Shown: one piece after another, positions 6,839-12,093 of the stretch
How the letters are laid out: each line of letters starts with the position of its first letter
Numbering within the stretch: the first letter of the stretch is position 1
Origin: G020354085 sp964629975
GTDB lineage: Bacteria > Pseudomonadota > Gammaproteobacteria > Acidiferrobacterales > Sulfurifustaceae
Assembly: GCA_964629975.1 (NCBI GenBank)
Contig: CAZVUN010000091.1
Coordinates: 1-12,093, forward strand
DNA: 12,093 nt
Reading direction: 5' to 3'
The notes under the pieces: generated by a model
Told to the model about the DNA's origin: nothing
Seen by the model: the letters and a program-made list of their open reading frames with translations, nothing else
The model's database searches: none
Program-made: the position numbers and the translations under genes

Positions 6839-7807
6839 ATGAATTTCAACGAGATAAAAGTCCTTGCGCAGGACGATATGGCCGCGGTCGACCGCACCGT
6901 CCAGGAGCGGCTGCAGTCCGACGTCGTTCTCATCAACCAGCTGGCCGCCTACATCATCAATAGCGGCGGCAAACGCCTGCGCCCGCTGCTCACCGTGCTG
7001 GCCGCGCGCAGCCTCGGTTACCAGGGTCCGCTGCACGTGCTGCTCGCGGCGGTGGTGGAGTTCATCCACACGGCCACGCTGCTGCACGACGATGTGGTTG
7101 ACGCCTCGGAGATGCGCCGCGGCCGCTCGACCGCCAATACCATCTGGGGCAACGAGGCGAGCGTGCTGGTCGGCGATTTCCTCTACTCACGCGCCTTCGA
7201 GATGATGGTCGAGGCCGGCAACATGCGCGTGATGCAGATCCTCGCCACCGGCACGAACAACATTGCGCGCGGCGAGGTGCTGCAGCTGCTCAACTGCCGC
7301 GACCCGGACACGACCGAGGAGCGCTACTTCGACGTGATCCGCAGCAAGACCGCCAAGCTGTTCGAGGCCGCCGGCCAGCTCGCGGCCGTAATCACCCACC
7401 AGGACCCGGCCGTCGAGCACGCCATGGCCACCTACGGCCTGCATCTCGGCACCGCCTTTCAGCTGATCGACGACGTGCTCGACTACCGCGCCAACAATCC
7501 CGAGCTGGGCAAGAACGTGGGCGATGACCTGGCCGAGGGCAAGCCGACCCTGCCGCTCATTCACGCGATCCGCGAGGGCACGCCGGCGCAGCAGCAGCTG
7601 TTGCGCCAAGCCATCGAGGACGGCGGCCTCGACAACCTCGCCGCGGTACTGCGCGCCATTGAATCCACAGGGTCCATCGCGTACACTGCGCGCCGGGCCG
7701 AGGAACAGGCCCGCCTGGCGCAAGAGGCCCTGACTGCGATTCCCGACTCGCCCTACCGACAGGCGCTTTTCGATCTCGCGCACTTTTCCGTCCATCGCAC
7801 GCACTAG
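6839..7807 (+). CDS. ispB: Octaprenyl (long-chain polyprenyl) diphosphate synthase
   Basis: Extends farnesyl diphosphate with isopentenyl units to make the side chain of ubiquinone or menaquinone. The 322-residue protein is a trans-prenyltransferase with GGKRLRP (43-49), the first Asp-rich motif DDVVD (84-88) in TATLLHDDVVDASEMRRG, the second DDVLD (211-215) in GTAFQLIDDVLDYRANN, and GKNVGDDLAEGKPTLPLIHA. It aligns along its length with E. coli IspB, including the N-terminus (MNFNEIKVLAQDDM), which supports the ATG at 6839. Small residues (Ala79, Thr80) before the first Asp motif fit a long-chain product, but exact chain length cannot be read. It is divergent from rplU; a tRNA gene follows 4 bp after the stop and is probably on the same transcript. 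Confidence 0.96.
   Translation: MNFNEIKVLAQDDMAAVDRTVQERLQSDVVLINQLAAYIINSGGKRLRPLLTVLAARSLGYQGPLHVLLAAVVEFIHTATLLHDDVVDASEMRRGRSTANTIWGNEASVLVGDFLYSRAFEMMVEAGNMRVMQILATGTNNIARGEVLQLLNCRDPDTTEERYFDVIRSKTAKLFEAAGQLAAVITHQDPAVEHAMATYGLHLGTAFQLIDDVLDYRANNPELGKNVGDDLAEGKPTLPLIHAIREGTPAQQQLLRQAIEDGGLDNLAAVLRAIESTGSIAYTARRAEEQARLAQEALTAIPDSPYRQALFDLAHFSVHRTH
7659..7687 (+). promoter_or_regulatory. Possible internal promoter for tRNA-Pro within ispB
   Basis: TTGAAT (7659-7664), 17 bp, TACACT (7682-7687) lies near the end of ispB, about 120 bp before the tRNA. Each box matches consensus at 4 positions. It might supply tRNA synthesis independent of ispB; chance is also plausible. Confidence 0.25.
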
Positions 7808-7811
7808 ATCA

Positions 7812-7888
7812 CGGGGTGTAGCTCAGCCTGGTAGAGCACTTGCTTCGGGAGCAAGGGGCCGGAGGTTCAAATCCTCTCACCCCGACCA
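7812..7888 (+). tRNA. tRNA-Pro, anticodon CGG
   Basis: A 77-nt cloverleaf. The acceptor stem is CGGGGTG (7812-7818) with CACCCCG, discriminator A (7885) and encoded CCA (7886-7888). The D arm is GCTCAGCCTGGTAGAGC. The anticodon stem CTTGC/GCAAG holds loop TTCGGGA, so the anticodon is CGG (7846-7848), reading the proline codon CCG. The T arm is GGAGG-TTCAAAT-CCTCT. It closely resembles E. coli proK tRNA. It begins 4 bp after the ispB stop, so it is likely processed from the ispB transcript or from a start inside ispB. Confidence 0.97.
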
Positions 7889-8159
7889 ACTTGCATCGCT
7901 ACGCCTCCAGCTTCGCTCGCAAGCCCGGGACCTGCCATCCATGGCCGGTCCGTTCGGCGGCGCCAACACCCGCCGGGTGTTGTCGACGGCCCCGCCTCAC
8001 CCCTGTCGGGGTGATCGGATTACCGGCCCCGCGCGTCCCGCGCGCGGGGCACTCAACACAACCAATGTCCTGCGGACAATTCGGCGTTGTGTCTCGCCTC
8101 CTCACCCCGACCCGTCGTTTGCGGTCCGGCACGATGGCCGCAAGTGCGCCTAGCCCCGC
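7889..8159. repeat. Palindrome-rich non-coding spacer
   Basis: About 270 bp without a credible gene. It is a chain of inverted repeats: 7928-7951 (11-position stem, one mismatch, loop CC), 7964-7982 (8-bp stem CAACACCC/GGGTGTTG), 7997-8014 (7-bp stem TCACCCC/GGGGTGA), 8026-8050 (10-bp stem, loop TCCCG), 8056-8092 (7-bp ACACAAC/GTTGTGT enclosing 5-bp TGTCC/GGACA) and 8119-8143 (TTGCGG/CCGCAA). None has a terminal T run, so these are not ordinary terminators. A longer 10-bp inverted repeat (8005-8014 with 8102-8111) encloses two of them. The hairpins resemble chained extragenic palindromes of high-GC proteobacteria, or a structured RNA downstream of the tRNA. Function is unknown. Confidence 0.7.
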
Positions 8160-8399
8160 ATGGGCGTGATCCTGCGAATCGTTGTTCTGCTCTTCGCCGT
8201 CTGGCTGCTCAGCCTGATCGTGCGCAGTGCGCTGCGCCGCATGCGCGCGGCTGGCGAGCGCGAACGGGCCGCGCGCGCCCGCGCGCAGGTGACGCAGATG
8301 GTGCCGTGTGCGCGCTGCGGCGTGCATGTGCCGCTCACCCAGGCGGTTACGCGCGACGGCCGGCACTACTGCAGCTCCGAGCACGCACGCGCCGAGTAA
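8160..8399 (+). CDS. PP0621-type small membrane-anchored Cys/His protein
   Basis: A 79-residue protein of unknown function. Residues 3-22 form one hydrophobic segment (ILRIVVLLFAVWLLSLIV), followed by an Arg/Ala-rich linker (23-44). The C-terminal motif is C50-A-R-C53, then C71-S-S-E-H75, a C-x2-C-x17-C-x3-H arrangement that could bind zinc. Its form, with MVxCxxCGVHxP, RDGRxYCS and EH, is what I know as the PP0621 family found near pilS in Pseudomonas and relatives. The topology would put the metal-binding tail in the cytoplasm if the Arg-rich side is inside. The ATG at 8160 is fixed by an in-frame TAG three codons upstream (8151-8153); no Shine-Dalgarno sequence is visible. It ends 73 bp before pilS. 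Confidence 0.82.
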   Translation: MGVILRIVVLLFAVWLLSLIVRSALRRMRAAGERERAARARAQVTQMVPCARCGVHVPLTQAVTRDGRHYCSSEHARAE

Positions 8400-8413
8400 C
8401 CGGCCGCGCGCCC

Positions 8414-8439
8414 GCGCCGATTTTTCTCGCGGCGCTTTT
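8414..8439 (+). terminator. Weak terminator-like hairpin before pilS
   Basis: A 6-bp stem GCGCCG (8414-8419) / CGGCGC (8430-8435) with a 10-nt T-rich loop is followed by four T (8436-8439). It lies between the small Cys/His protein gene and pilS. The short stem, large loop and short T run make it uncertain. Confidence 0.35.
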
Positions 8440-8472
8440 GCCTCGCCCCGAAAACTGTGCTAGTTGAAAGGC

Positions 8473-10176
8473 ATGGCAGGCAGGGAGAGCAAGGGGGTCA
8501 CCGCCGACTTGAGCCGCGCGCACAGCCGAGCGGCCGTGCAAGAGGAGAACTGGAAGCTCCTCAGGTTCTTCAATTTCTATCGCCTCGCCATCGCGCTCGC
8601 TGCCGCCGGCATTGGCCTGACGATCGGCAGCATGCCGCCGTTCGGCAGCGCCTCGCCACCGCTGTTTCTGCTGGCCGGCCTGCTCTACACCATCGTGGCC
8701 ATCGGCAGCCTCGTCACCATTCATCTGCGCAGGCCCGACTTCGATTCGCAGGCGACGCTGCTGTCGTTTGCCGACATCACACTCCTTACCATGATGCTGC
8801 GCGCCAGCGGCGGCGTGGGCAGCGGCGTCGAGCTGCTGCTGATCGTGGCAATCGGTGGCACGAGCCTCATGCTCGACAAGCAGACCACCATCTTCTACGC
8901 CGCCATGGCGACGATCGCCACCCTGCTGGCGCATGCCTGGACCGATCTGCACGGCGCCGTGAGCAACCTGCTGGCCGGCCAGGCCGCCGGTTTCGCGGCG
9001 GACGTCACCGAAGACTTCCCCCGTGTGGGACTGCTCGGCATCGGGCTGTTTGCTACCGCGTTCCTCGGCTACACCCTGTCCTCCCGCCTGCGTGCCACGG
9101 AGCAGCTCGCGGAGAAACGCGGCATCGACCTCGCCAACCTCGCCAAGATCAACGAGCTCATCATCCAGCGCATGCAGTCGGGTGTGGTGGTGTGCGACAT
9201 GGCCGGCAACATTCGGCTCATGAATCTTGCCGCACACCGCTTCCTCGGCATCCCGGTGAGCATCAGCCGCAAACCGGCGTTGAGCGCCGTCGCACCGGAC
9301 CTGGCCATCCAGCTGTTCGGCTGGCTCGCCAACAAGCCGGAGTTCCGCCAGCGCACCATGGTGAAGAGCCGCAGCGGCTACGCGCTGCTGCCGCGCTTCG
9401 TGGTGCTGGCGGAGGGCAAGGACGGTGGCCTGCTGATCCTGCTGGACGACATGGCATTCATGAAGCAGCAGGCGCAGCAACTCAAGATGGCGGCGCTCGC
9501 GCGCCTGACGGCGAGCATCGCGCACGAAATCCGCAACCCCCTGGGCGCCATCGCCAACTCGGCGCAGCTGCTGAGCGAGTCCTCGAATCAAAGCCCGCAG
9601 GACCAGCGCCTCATACAGATCATCGAGGAACAGAGCCGGCGCATGAACGTGATCGTGCAGAACGTGACGCAGCTGTCGCGCCGCGATCGCGTCAACCCCG
9701 TGCGCCTGGCGCTCGGTCCGTGGCTCGAAGAGTTCGTGCGCCAGTACTGCGAAACGGTGATGCTGCCACGCGAGGCCATCGTCACGATGGACGCCCCGGG
9801 CGTGGAGATGTGCTTCGACCCGGACCAGCTCTTTCAGGTCGTCAGCAACCTGTGCCAGAACGCGCTGCGCGCCAGCCCGGCCTTCTCCGGCACGCCCCTT
9901 ATCAAGTTCCAGGCCGGGACCGACTCGGAGGGCCGGCCCTACCTGGACACTATTGACTGGGGTAAGGGGGTCCCGCCGGAGATCGTTGATAGCATCTTCG
10001 ACCCGTTCTTTACTACCACCCCCAAGGGCACGGGCCTTGGCCTGTATATTGCACGGGAACTCGTGGAAGGAAACGGCGGCTCTCTCGATTATCACCCTGG
10101 CGATCAGGGGGTCGGGAGCCGTTTTCGCGTCACGTTTGCCCGGGCTGAAGAATGCAGCGAACCGACGTCGTTATGA
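8473..10176 (+). CDS. pilS: Sensor histidine kinase PilS
   Basis: Inner-membrane sensor kinase that phosphorylates PilR to control type IV pilin transcription. With the ATG at 8473 it has 567 residues. Six hydrophobic segments lie at about 38-54, 64-85, 94-109, 118-134, 138-156 and 185-203, the PilS layout. A PAS-like domain (about 225-325) contains MQSGVVVCDMAGNIRLMN. The HisKA H-box is ASIAHEIRNPL with phosphoacceptor His351. The HATPase domain has N-box SNLCQNAL (N463), a D-x-G-x-G box with D495 (DWGKGVP), F-box FDPFFTTTPKGTGLGL and GNGGSL. A TTG at 8464 would add three residues, and neither start has a good Shine-Dalgarno spacing. The stop overlaps the pilR ATG by ATGA, so the two are cotranslated. 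Confidence 0.96.
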   Translation: MAGRESKGVTADLSRAHSRAAVQEENWKLLRFFNFYRLAIALAAAGIGLTIGSMPPFGSASPPLFLLAGLLYTIVAIGSLVTIHLRRPDFDSQATLLSFADITLLTMMLRASGGVGSGVELLLIVAIGGTSLMLDKQTTIFYAAMATIATLLAHAWTDLHGAVSNLLAGQAAGFAADVTEDFPRVGLLGIGLFATAFLGYTLSSRLRATEQLAEKRGIDLANLAKINELIIQRMQSGVVVCDMAGNIRLMNLAAHRFLGIPVSISRKPALSAVAPDLAIQLFGWLANKPEFRQRTMVKSRSGYALLPRFVVLAEGKDGGLLILLDDMAFMKQQAQQLKMAALARLTASIAHEIRNPLGAIANSAQLLSESSNQSPQDQRLIQIIEEQSRRMNVIVQNVTQLSRRDRVNPVRLALGPWLEEFVRQYCETVMLPREAIVTMDAPGVEMCFDPDQLFQVVSNLCQNALRASPAFSGTPLIKFQAGTDSEGRPYLDTIDWGKGVPPEIVDSIFDPFFTTTPKGTGLGLYIARELVEGNGGSLDYHPGDQGVGSRFRVTFARAEECSEPTSL

Positions 10177-11573
10177 ATCGCACCAAGAGTCAGGTTCTGA
10201 TCGTCGATGACGAACCCGACATCCGCGAGGTCCTCGAGCTCACGCTCGGGCGCATGAATCTCGAGACGCGCGCCGCCTCCAACCTCGATGAGGCGCGCCA
10301 CCTGCTCGGGCAGTTCAGGTTTGACCTGTGCCTGACCGACATGCGCCTGCCGGACGGCAACGGCATCGAGCTGGTACGCCACATCCAGGAGAAATTCCCG
10401 TACCTGCCGGTGGCGGTGATCACCGCCTTCGGCAACATGGAAACCGCGGTCGCGGCGCTCAAGGCCGGGGCCTTCGATTTCGTCTCCAAACCGCTCGACC
10501 TCAACGATCTGCGCAACATCGTGCGTTCGGCGTTGCGCGTGACCCAGACCGCGAGCCCGGCACCCCTGGCCGCCCCGGCCGCGACGGTGAGCAAGTCACC
10601 GAGCGCACGCAAGCTGCTGGGCGAGTCGCCGGCAATCCAGAAGGTCCGCGTCATGATCGAGCGCCTGGCACGCGGCCAGGCACCGGTGTACATCAGCGGC
10701 GAGTCCGGCACCGGCAAGGAGCTGGCGGCGCGCCTCATCCACGAACTCGGGCCGCGGGCCGACAAGCCATTCGTGCCGGTCAACTGCGGCGCCATCCCCG
10801 AGCAGCTCATGGAAAGCGAGTTTTTCGGCCACAAGAAGGGCAGTTTCACCGGCGCGGTGCAGGACAAGGAAGGTCTGTTCCAGGCCGCCAACGGTGGCAC
10901 GCTGTTCCTCGACGAAGTCGGCGATCTGCCCCTGCACATGCAGGTGAAGCTGCTGCGCGCGATCCAGGAGAAATCCATCCGCCCGGTCGGCTCGCAGACT
11001 GAAGTCAAGGTCGATGTGCGCATCCTGAGCGCCACCCACAAGAACCTGCAAGAGCTGGTGACCCTTGGCAAGTTTCGTCAGGACCTGTACTACCGACTGA
11101 ACGTCATCCAGCTGCACATCCCGGCGCTGCGCGATCGCGCCGACGACGTACCGCTGCTGGCCGAACAGCTGCTCACCAAGCTGTCGGTGCAGATGGGCAT
11201 GAAGGCACCGAAGCTCACGCCCGATGCCGCCGAAGGGCTGCGCCGCTATTCGTTCCCCGGCAACGTGCGCGAGCTGGAGAACGTGCTGGAGCGCGCATTG
11301 ACCCTGTGCAACGGCACCGAGATCACCACCCAAGACCTGCAACTGCCGGACAGCGGCGACCTGCCCGCCGGCGCCGAAGGTGACAGCGAGGGTGGCGAGC
11401 CGTCGATGCTGCCGGGCTCGGAGTCGCTCGATGATTACCTCGAACGCATCGAGCGCAGCGTGGTCGAGCAGGCGCTCGCCAAGACCAACCAGAACAAGAC
11501 CGCCGCCGCCAAGCTGCTCGGCATCAGCTTCCGGGCCCTGCGCTACAAGCTCGAAAAGCTCGGCATCGAATAG
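10173..11573 (+). CDS. pilR: Sigma-54-dependent response regulator PilR
   Basis: Activates sigma-54 RNA polymerase at the pilin promoter when phosphorylated by PilS. The 466-residue protein has a receiver domain (about 1-120; D12-D13, phosphoacceptor D56 in CLTDMRLPDG, T84, K106). The AAA+ domain has Walker A GESGTGKE (176-183), the sigma-54 contact loop GSFTGA (223-228), Walker B LFLDE (244-248), YYRLN and the arginine region FPGNVRELENVLERA (361-375). A Fis-type helix-turn-helix ends the protein (about 425-466, NKTAAAKLLGISFRALRYKL). GSFTGA instead of GAFTGA is usual for PilR. I prefer the ATG at 10173, which overlaps the pilS stop and gives the known PilR start; an ATG at 10152 would add seven residues. 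pilA follows downstream. Confidence 0.97.
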   Translation: MNRTKSQVLIVDDEPDIREVLELTLGRMNLETRAASNLDEARHLLGQFRFDLCLTDMRLPDGNGIELVRHIQEKFPYLPVAVITAFGNMETAVAALKAGAFDFVSKPLDLNDLRNIVRSALRVTQTASPAPLAAPAATVSKSPSARKLLGESPAIQKVRVMIERLARGQAPVYISGESGTGKELAARLIHELGPRADKPFVPVNCGAIPEQLMESEFFGHKKGSFTGAVQDKEGLFQAANGGTLFLDEVGDLPLHMQVKLLRAIQEKSIRPVGSQTEVKVDVRILSATHKNLQELVTLGKFRQDLYYRLNVIQLHIPALRDRADDVPLLAEQLLTKLSVQMGMKAPKLTPDAAEGLRRYSFPGNVRELENVLERALTLCNGTEITTQDLQLPDSGDLPAGAEGDSEGGEPSMLPGSESLDDYLERIERSVVEQALAKTNQNKTAAAKLLGISFRALRYKLEKLGIE

Positions 11574-11591
11574 TTGACGCTGCCTGCCAGC

Positions 11592-11644
11592 CTGCCGTGC
11601 TTTTGCCGCTCATTGCCCAAGCACGGCAGCCGTCTTGCGGCTGC
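11592..11644 (+). repeat. Two overlapping hairpins after pilR
   Basis: An 11-bp perfect stem CTGCCGTGCTT (11592-11602) / AAGCACGGCAG (11619-11629) lies 18 bp after the pilR stop. A second stem GCAGCCG (11626-11632) / CGGCTGC (11638-11644) shares GCAG with the first, so the two exclude each other. There is no T run, so it is not a standard intrinsic terminator; it may be a 3'-end processing or stabilising structure, or part of the pilA upstream control region. Confidence 0.55.
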
Positions 11645-11695
11645 TACCACTCGTCGGTGCGGGTCGCCCTTGCCAGGGACTGCGACAGTTTGTTA

Positions 11696-11708
11696 AATCA
11701 ATAGCTTG
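11696..11708 (+). promoter_or_regulatory. IHF binding site upstream of pilA
   Basis: AATCAATAGCTTG matches the IHF consensus WATCAANNNNTTR at every defined position. It begins 49 bp upstream of the -24 element, in a small AT-rich patch within GC-rich DNA. This is the usual place for IHF to bend DNA so that a bound activator, here presumably PilR, can touch sigma-54 polymerase. Confidence 0.65.
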
Positions 11709-11744
11709 CCTCTGGACCCGAGCCCGATTAGCGGCGAGGGGGCG

Positions 11745-11760
11745 TGGCACGGAAACTGCA
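11745..11760 (+). promoter_or_regulatory. Sigma-54 (-24/-12) promoter of pilA
   Basis: TGGCACGGAAACTGCA matches TGGCACG-N4-TTGCW except for one base (C for the first T of the -12 box). The invariant GG (11746-11747) and GC (11758-11759) have exactly 10 bp between them. Transcription is expected near 11771, giving a leader of about 219 nt before pilA. Known biology of PilR-driven pilA transcription fits. Confidence 0.85.
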
Positions 11761-11831
11761 ATCCAATGCACCGAATGTGGTACAAAGCGCGGCGCCTGCC
11801 GCTCCTTTCGTCAGGGCAAAATTGACAGGGG

Positions 11832-11858
11832 TAGCAGGACTGCTAAGTACCATGTACT
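11832..11858 (+). repeat. Two tandem small hairpins in the pilA leader
   Basis: TAGCA-GGAC-TGCTA (11832-11845) is followed at once by AGTAC-CAT-GTACT (11846-11858). The last two bases of the second overlap the start of the long-range helix at 11857. They may cap or compete with that helix. Confidence 0.45.
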
Positions 11859-11960
11859 GAAGGCAACCGCGGAAAGCATCGGCCCGGAACGGACTCTCGG
11901 GGCCCCATGCTGCAAACGGACCCAGGGAACTGGGCCGGTTTTTTCCGGGGTTGCCTTTGG
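11857..11960 (+). ncRNA. Structured 5' leader of pilA (candidate attenuator / riboswitch-like element)
   Basis: A long-range helix pairs 11857-11872 with 11945-11960 at 15 of 16 positions (two G-U pairs, one G-G mismatch). It encloses two hairpins: P2, AGCAT/ATGCT (11875-11879 with 11907-11911) plus GGCCC/GGGCC (11881-11885 with 11900-11904), and P3 (11917-11937), the terminator-like hairpin. They are linked by GCAAA. The 5' arm of P2 can instead form a 10-bp helix (8 Watson-Crick, 2 G-U) between 11878-11887 and 11930-11939, taking the whole 3' arm of P3. That is the arrangement of a terminator/antiterminator switch. I could not match it to a riboswitch class I know; no energy or covariance calculation was made. 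Confidence 0.55.
11917..11944 (+). terminator. Terminator-like hairpin inside the pilA leader
   Basis: The stem CGG-(bulged A)-CCCAG (11917-11925) / CTGGGCCG (11930-11937) has a GGAA tetraloop of GNRA type and is followed by six T (11939-11944). It lies downstream of the sigma-54 promoter and 45 bp upstream of the pilA ATG, so it would stop pilA transcription early unless prevented. Confidence 0.65.
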
Positions 11961-11989
11961 AACCCGTGACATCCAATTGGAGGCTTTAC

Positions 11990-12093
11990 ATGAAGACGTT
12001 GCAAAAAGGCTTTACCCTGATCGAACTGATGATCGTGGTTGCGATCATCGGTATCCTGGCGGCGATCGCATTGCCGGCGTATCAGGATTACAC
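11990..12093 (+). CDS. pilA: Type IV pilin (PilA) precursor, first 34 codons (cut by window edge)
   Basis: Major subunit, or a close pilin, of the type IV pilus. The visible part has a short positively charged leader MKTLQKG, the prepilin peptidase site between Gly7 and Phe8, the mature start FTLIELMIVVAI with Glu at mature position 5, and the hydrophobic assembly helix continuing ILAAIALPAYQDY. The C-terminal globular domain and disulphide loop lie beyond the right edge, so major versus minor pilin cannot be told from the protein itself. A strong GGAGG (11979-11983) sits six bases before the ATG at 11990. Its position next to pilSR and behind a sigma-54 promoter supports the major pilin. Confidence 0.93.
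   Translation, partial: MKTLQKGFTLIELMIVVAIIGILAAIALPAYQDY

Noticed and set aside
7812..8112. tRNA-Pro used as an attachment site by an integrated element.
   Set aside because: The 12-nt repeat is compatible with this, but only about 210 bp lie between the copies and no integrase, excisionase or phage gene is present. At most it is an old scar.
7941..8153. A 70-codon open frame in the spacer before the small Cys/His protein.
   Set aside because: It runs through four hairpins, has no ribosome site, and its product (Arg/Pro/Ala-rich) shows no domain.
8347..10095. A 582-codon open frame on the minus strand opposite pilS.
   Set aside because: It mirrors pilS codons in GC-rich DNA, encodes low-complexity Arg/Ala/His/Gln-rich sequence, and pilS itself is unmistakable.
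11632..11665. PilR binding repeats, suggested by GTC at 11632, 11653 and 11663 (21- and 10-bp steps).
   Set aside because: Three-base words are too frequent in this composition to count as evidence; no longer repeat supports them.
11822..11849. A sigma-70 promoter for pilA starting with TTGACA at 11822.
   Set aside because: The -35 word is perfect, but no acceptable -10 box lies 16-18 bp downstream; the sigma-54 element is far better.
11805..11960. c-di-GMP-I (GEMM) riboswitch ahead of pilA, suggested by CAGGGCAAA, a GCAAA linker between two hairpins and a 3' CCGGGGTTGCC.
   Set aside because: The core does not fit: there is no GC-AAA entry to a 6-bp stem with a GNRA loop in the first hairpin and no GAC-GC on its 3' side. 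The resemblance is partial, so I describe a leader of unknown class instead. A covariance-model search would settle it.

Overview
The window is GC-rich chromosomal DNA from a bacterium, almost certainly a gammaproteobacterium. Every clear gene is of gammaproteobacterial type, and the order ileS-ribF-murJ / rpsT / proB-obgE-rpmA-rplU / ispB, followed by pilS-pilR-pilA, resembles the housekeeping and type IV pilus neighbourhoods I know from Pseudomonas and relatives. I cannot fix the genus from sequence alone. I see no insertion sequence, phage, CRISPR array or foreign-looking island.

Layout. Positions 1-3383 (minus strand) hold a cell-envelope and translation operon read murJ -> DUF2203 gene -> ribF -> ileS, with ileS cut by the left window edge. 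The divergent rpsT (ribosomal protein S20) starts 111 bp from murJ; the two promoters appear to overlap at their -35 boxes. After the rpsT terminator, proB and obgE lie on the minus strand (proB starts inside the end of obgE), preceded by rpmA and rplU (L27, L21). The rplU promoter stands back to back with that of the plus-strand ispB (octaprenyl diphosphate synthase). A tRNA-Pro(CGG) follows ispB by 4 bp. About 270 bp of palindrome-rich non-coding DNA comes next, then a small membrane-anchored zinc-ribbon-like protein of the PP0621 type, then pilS and pilR (sensor kinase and sigma-54 activator), and finally the first 34 codons of a type IV pilin gene at the right edge.

How it fits together. 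pilS-pilR overlap by ATGA, and the gene they are expected to control (pilA) is next, behind a near-consensus sigma-54 -24/-12 element and a perfect IHF-consensus match. The most interesting part is the roughly 219-nt pilA leader. It holds a terminator-like hairpin with a T6 run, an upstream strand that can form a 10-bp competing helix with that terminator's 3' arm, a hairpin that hides that strand, and a 16-position long-range helix enclosing both hairpins. This looks like an attenuator or riboswitch-type RNA between the sigma-54 promoter and pilA; it is inferred from base pairing read by eye and needs folding and covariance tests. A second unexplained region is the hairpin chain after tRNA-Pro, which carries a 12-nt copy and a 10-nt reverse complement of the tRNA 3' end.
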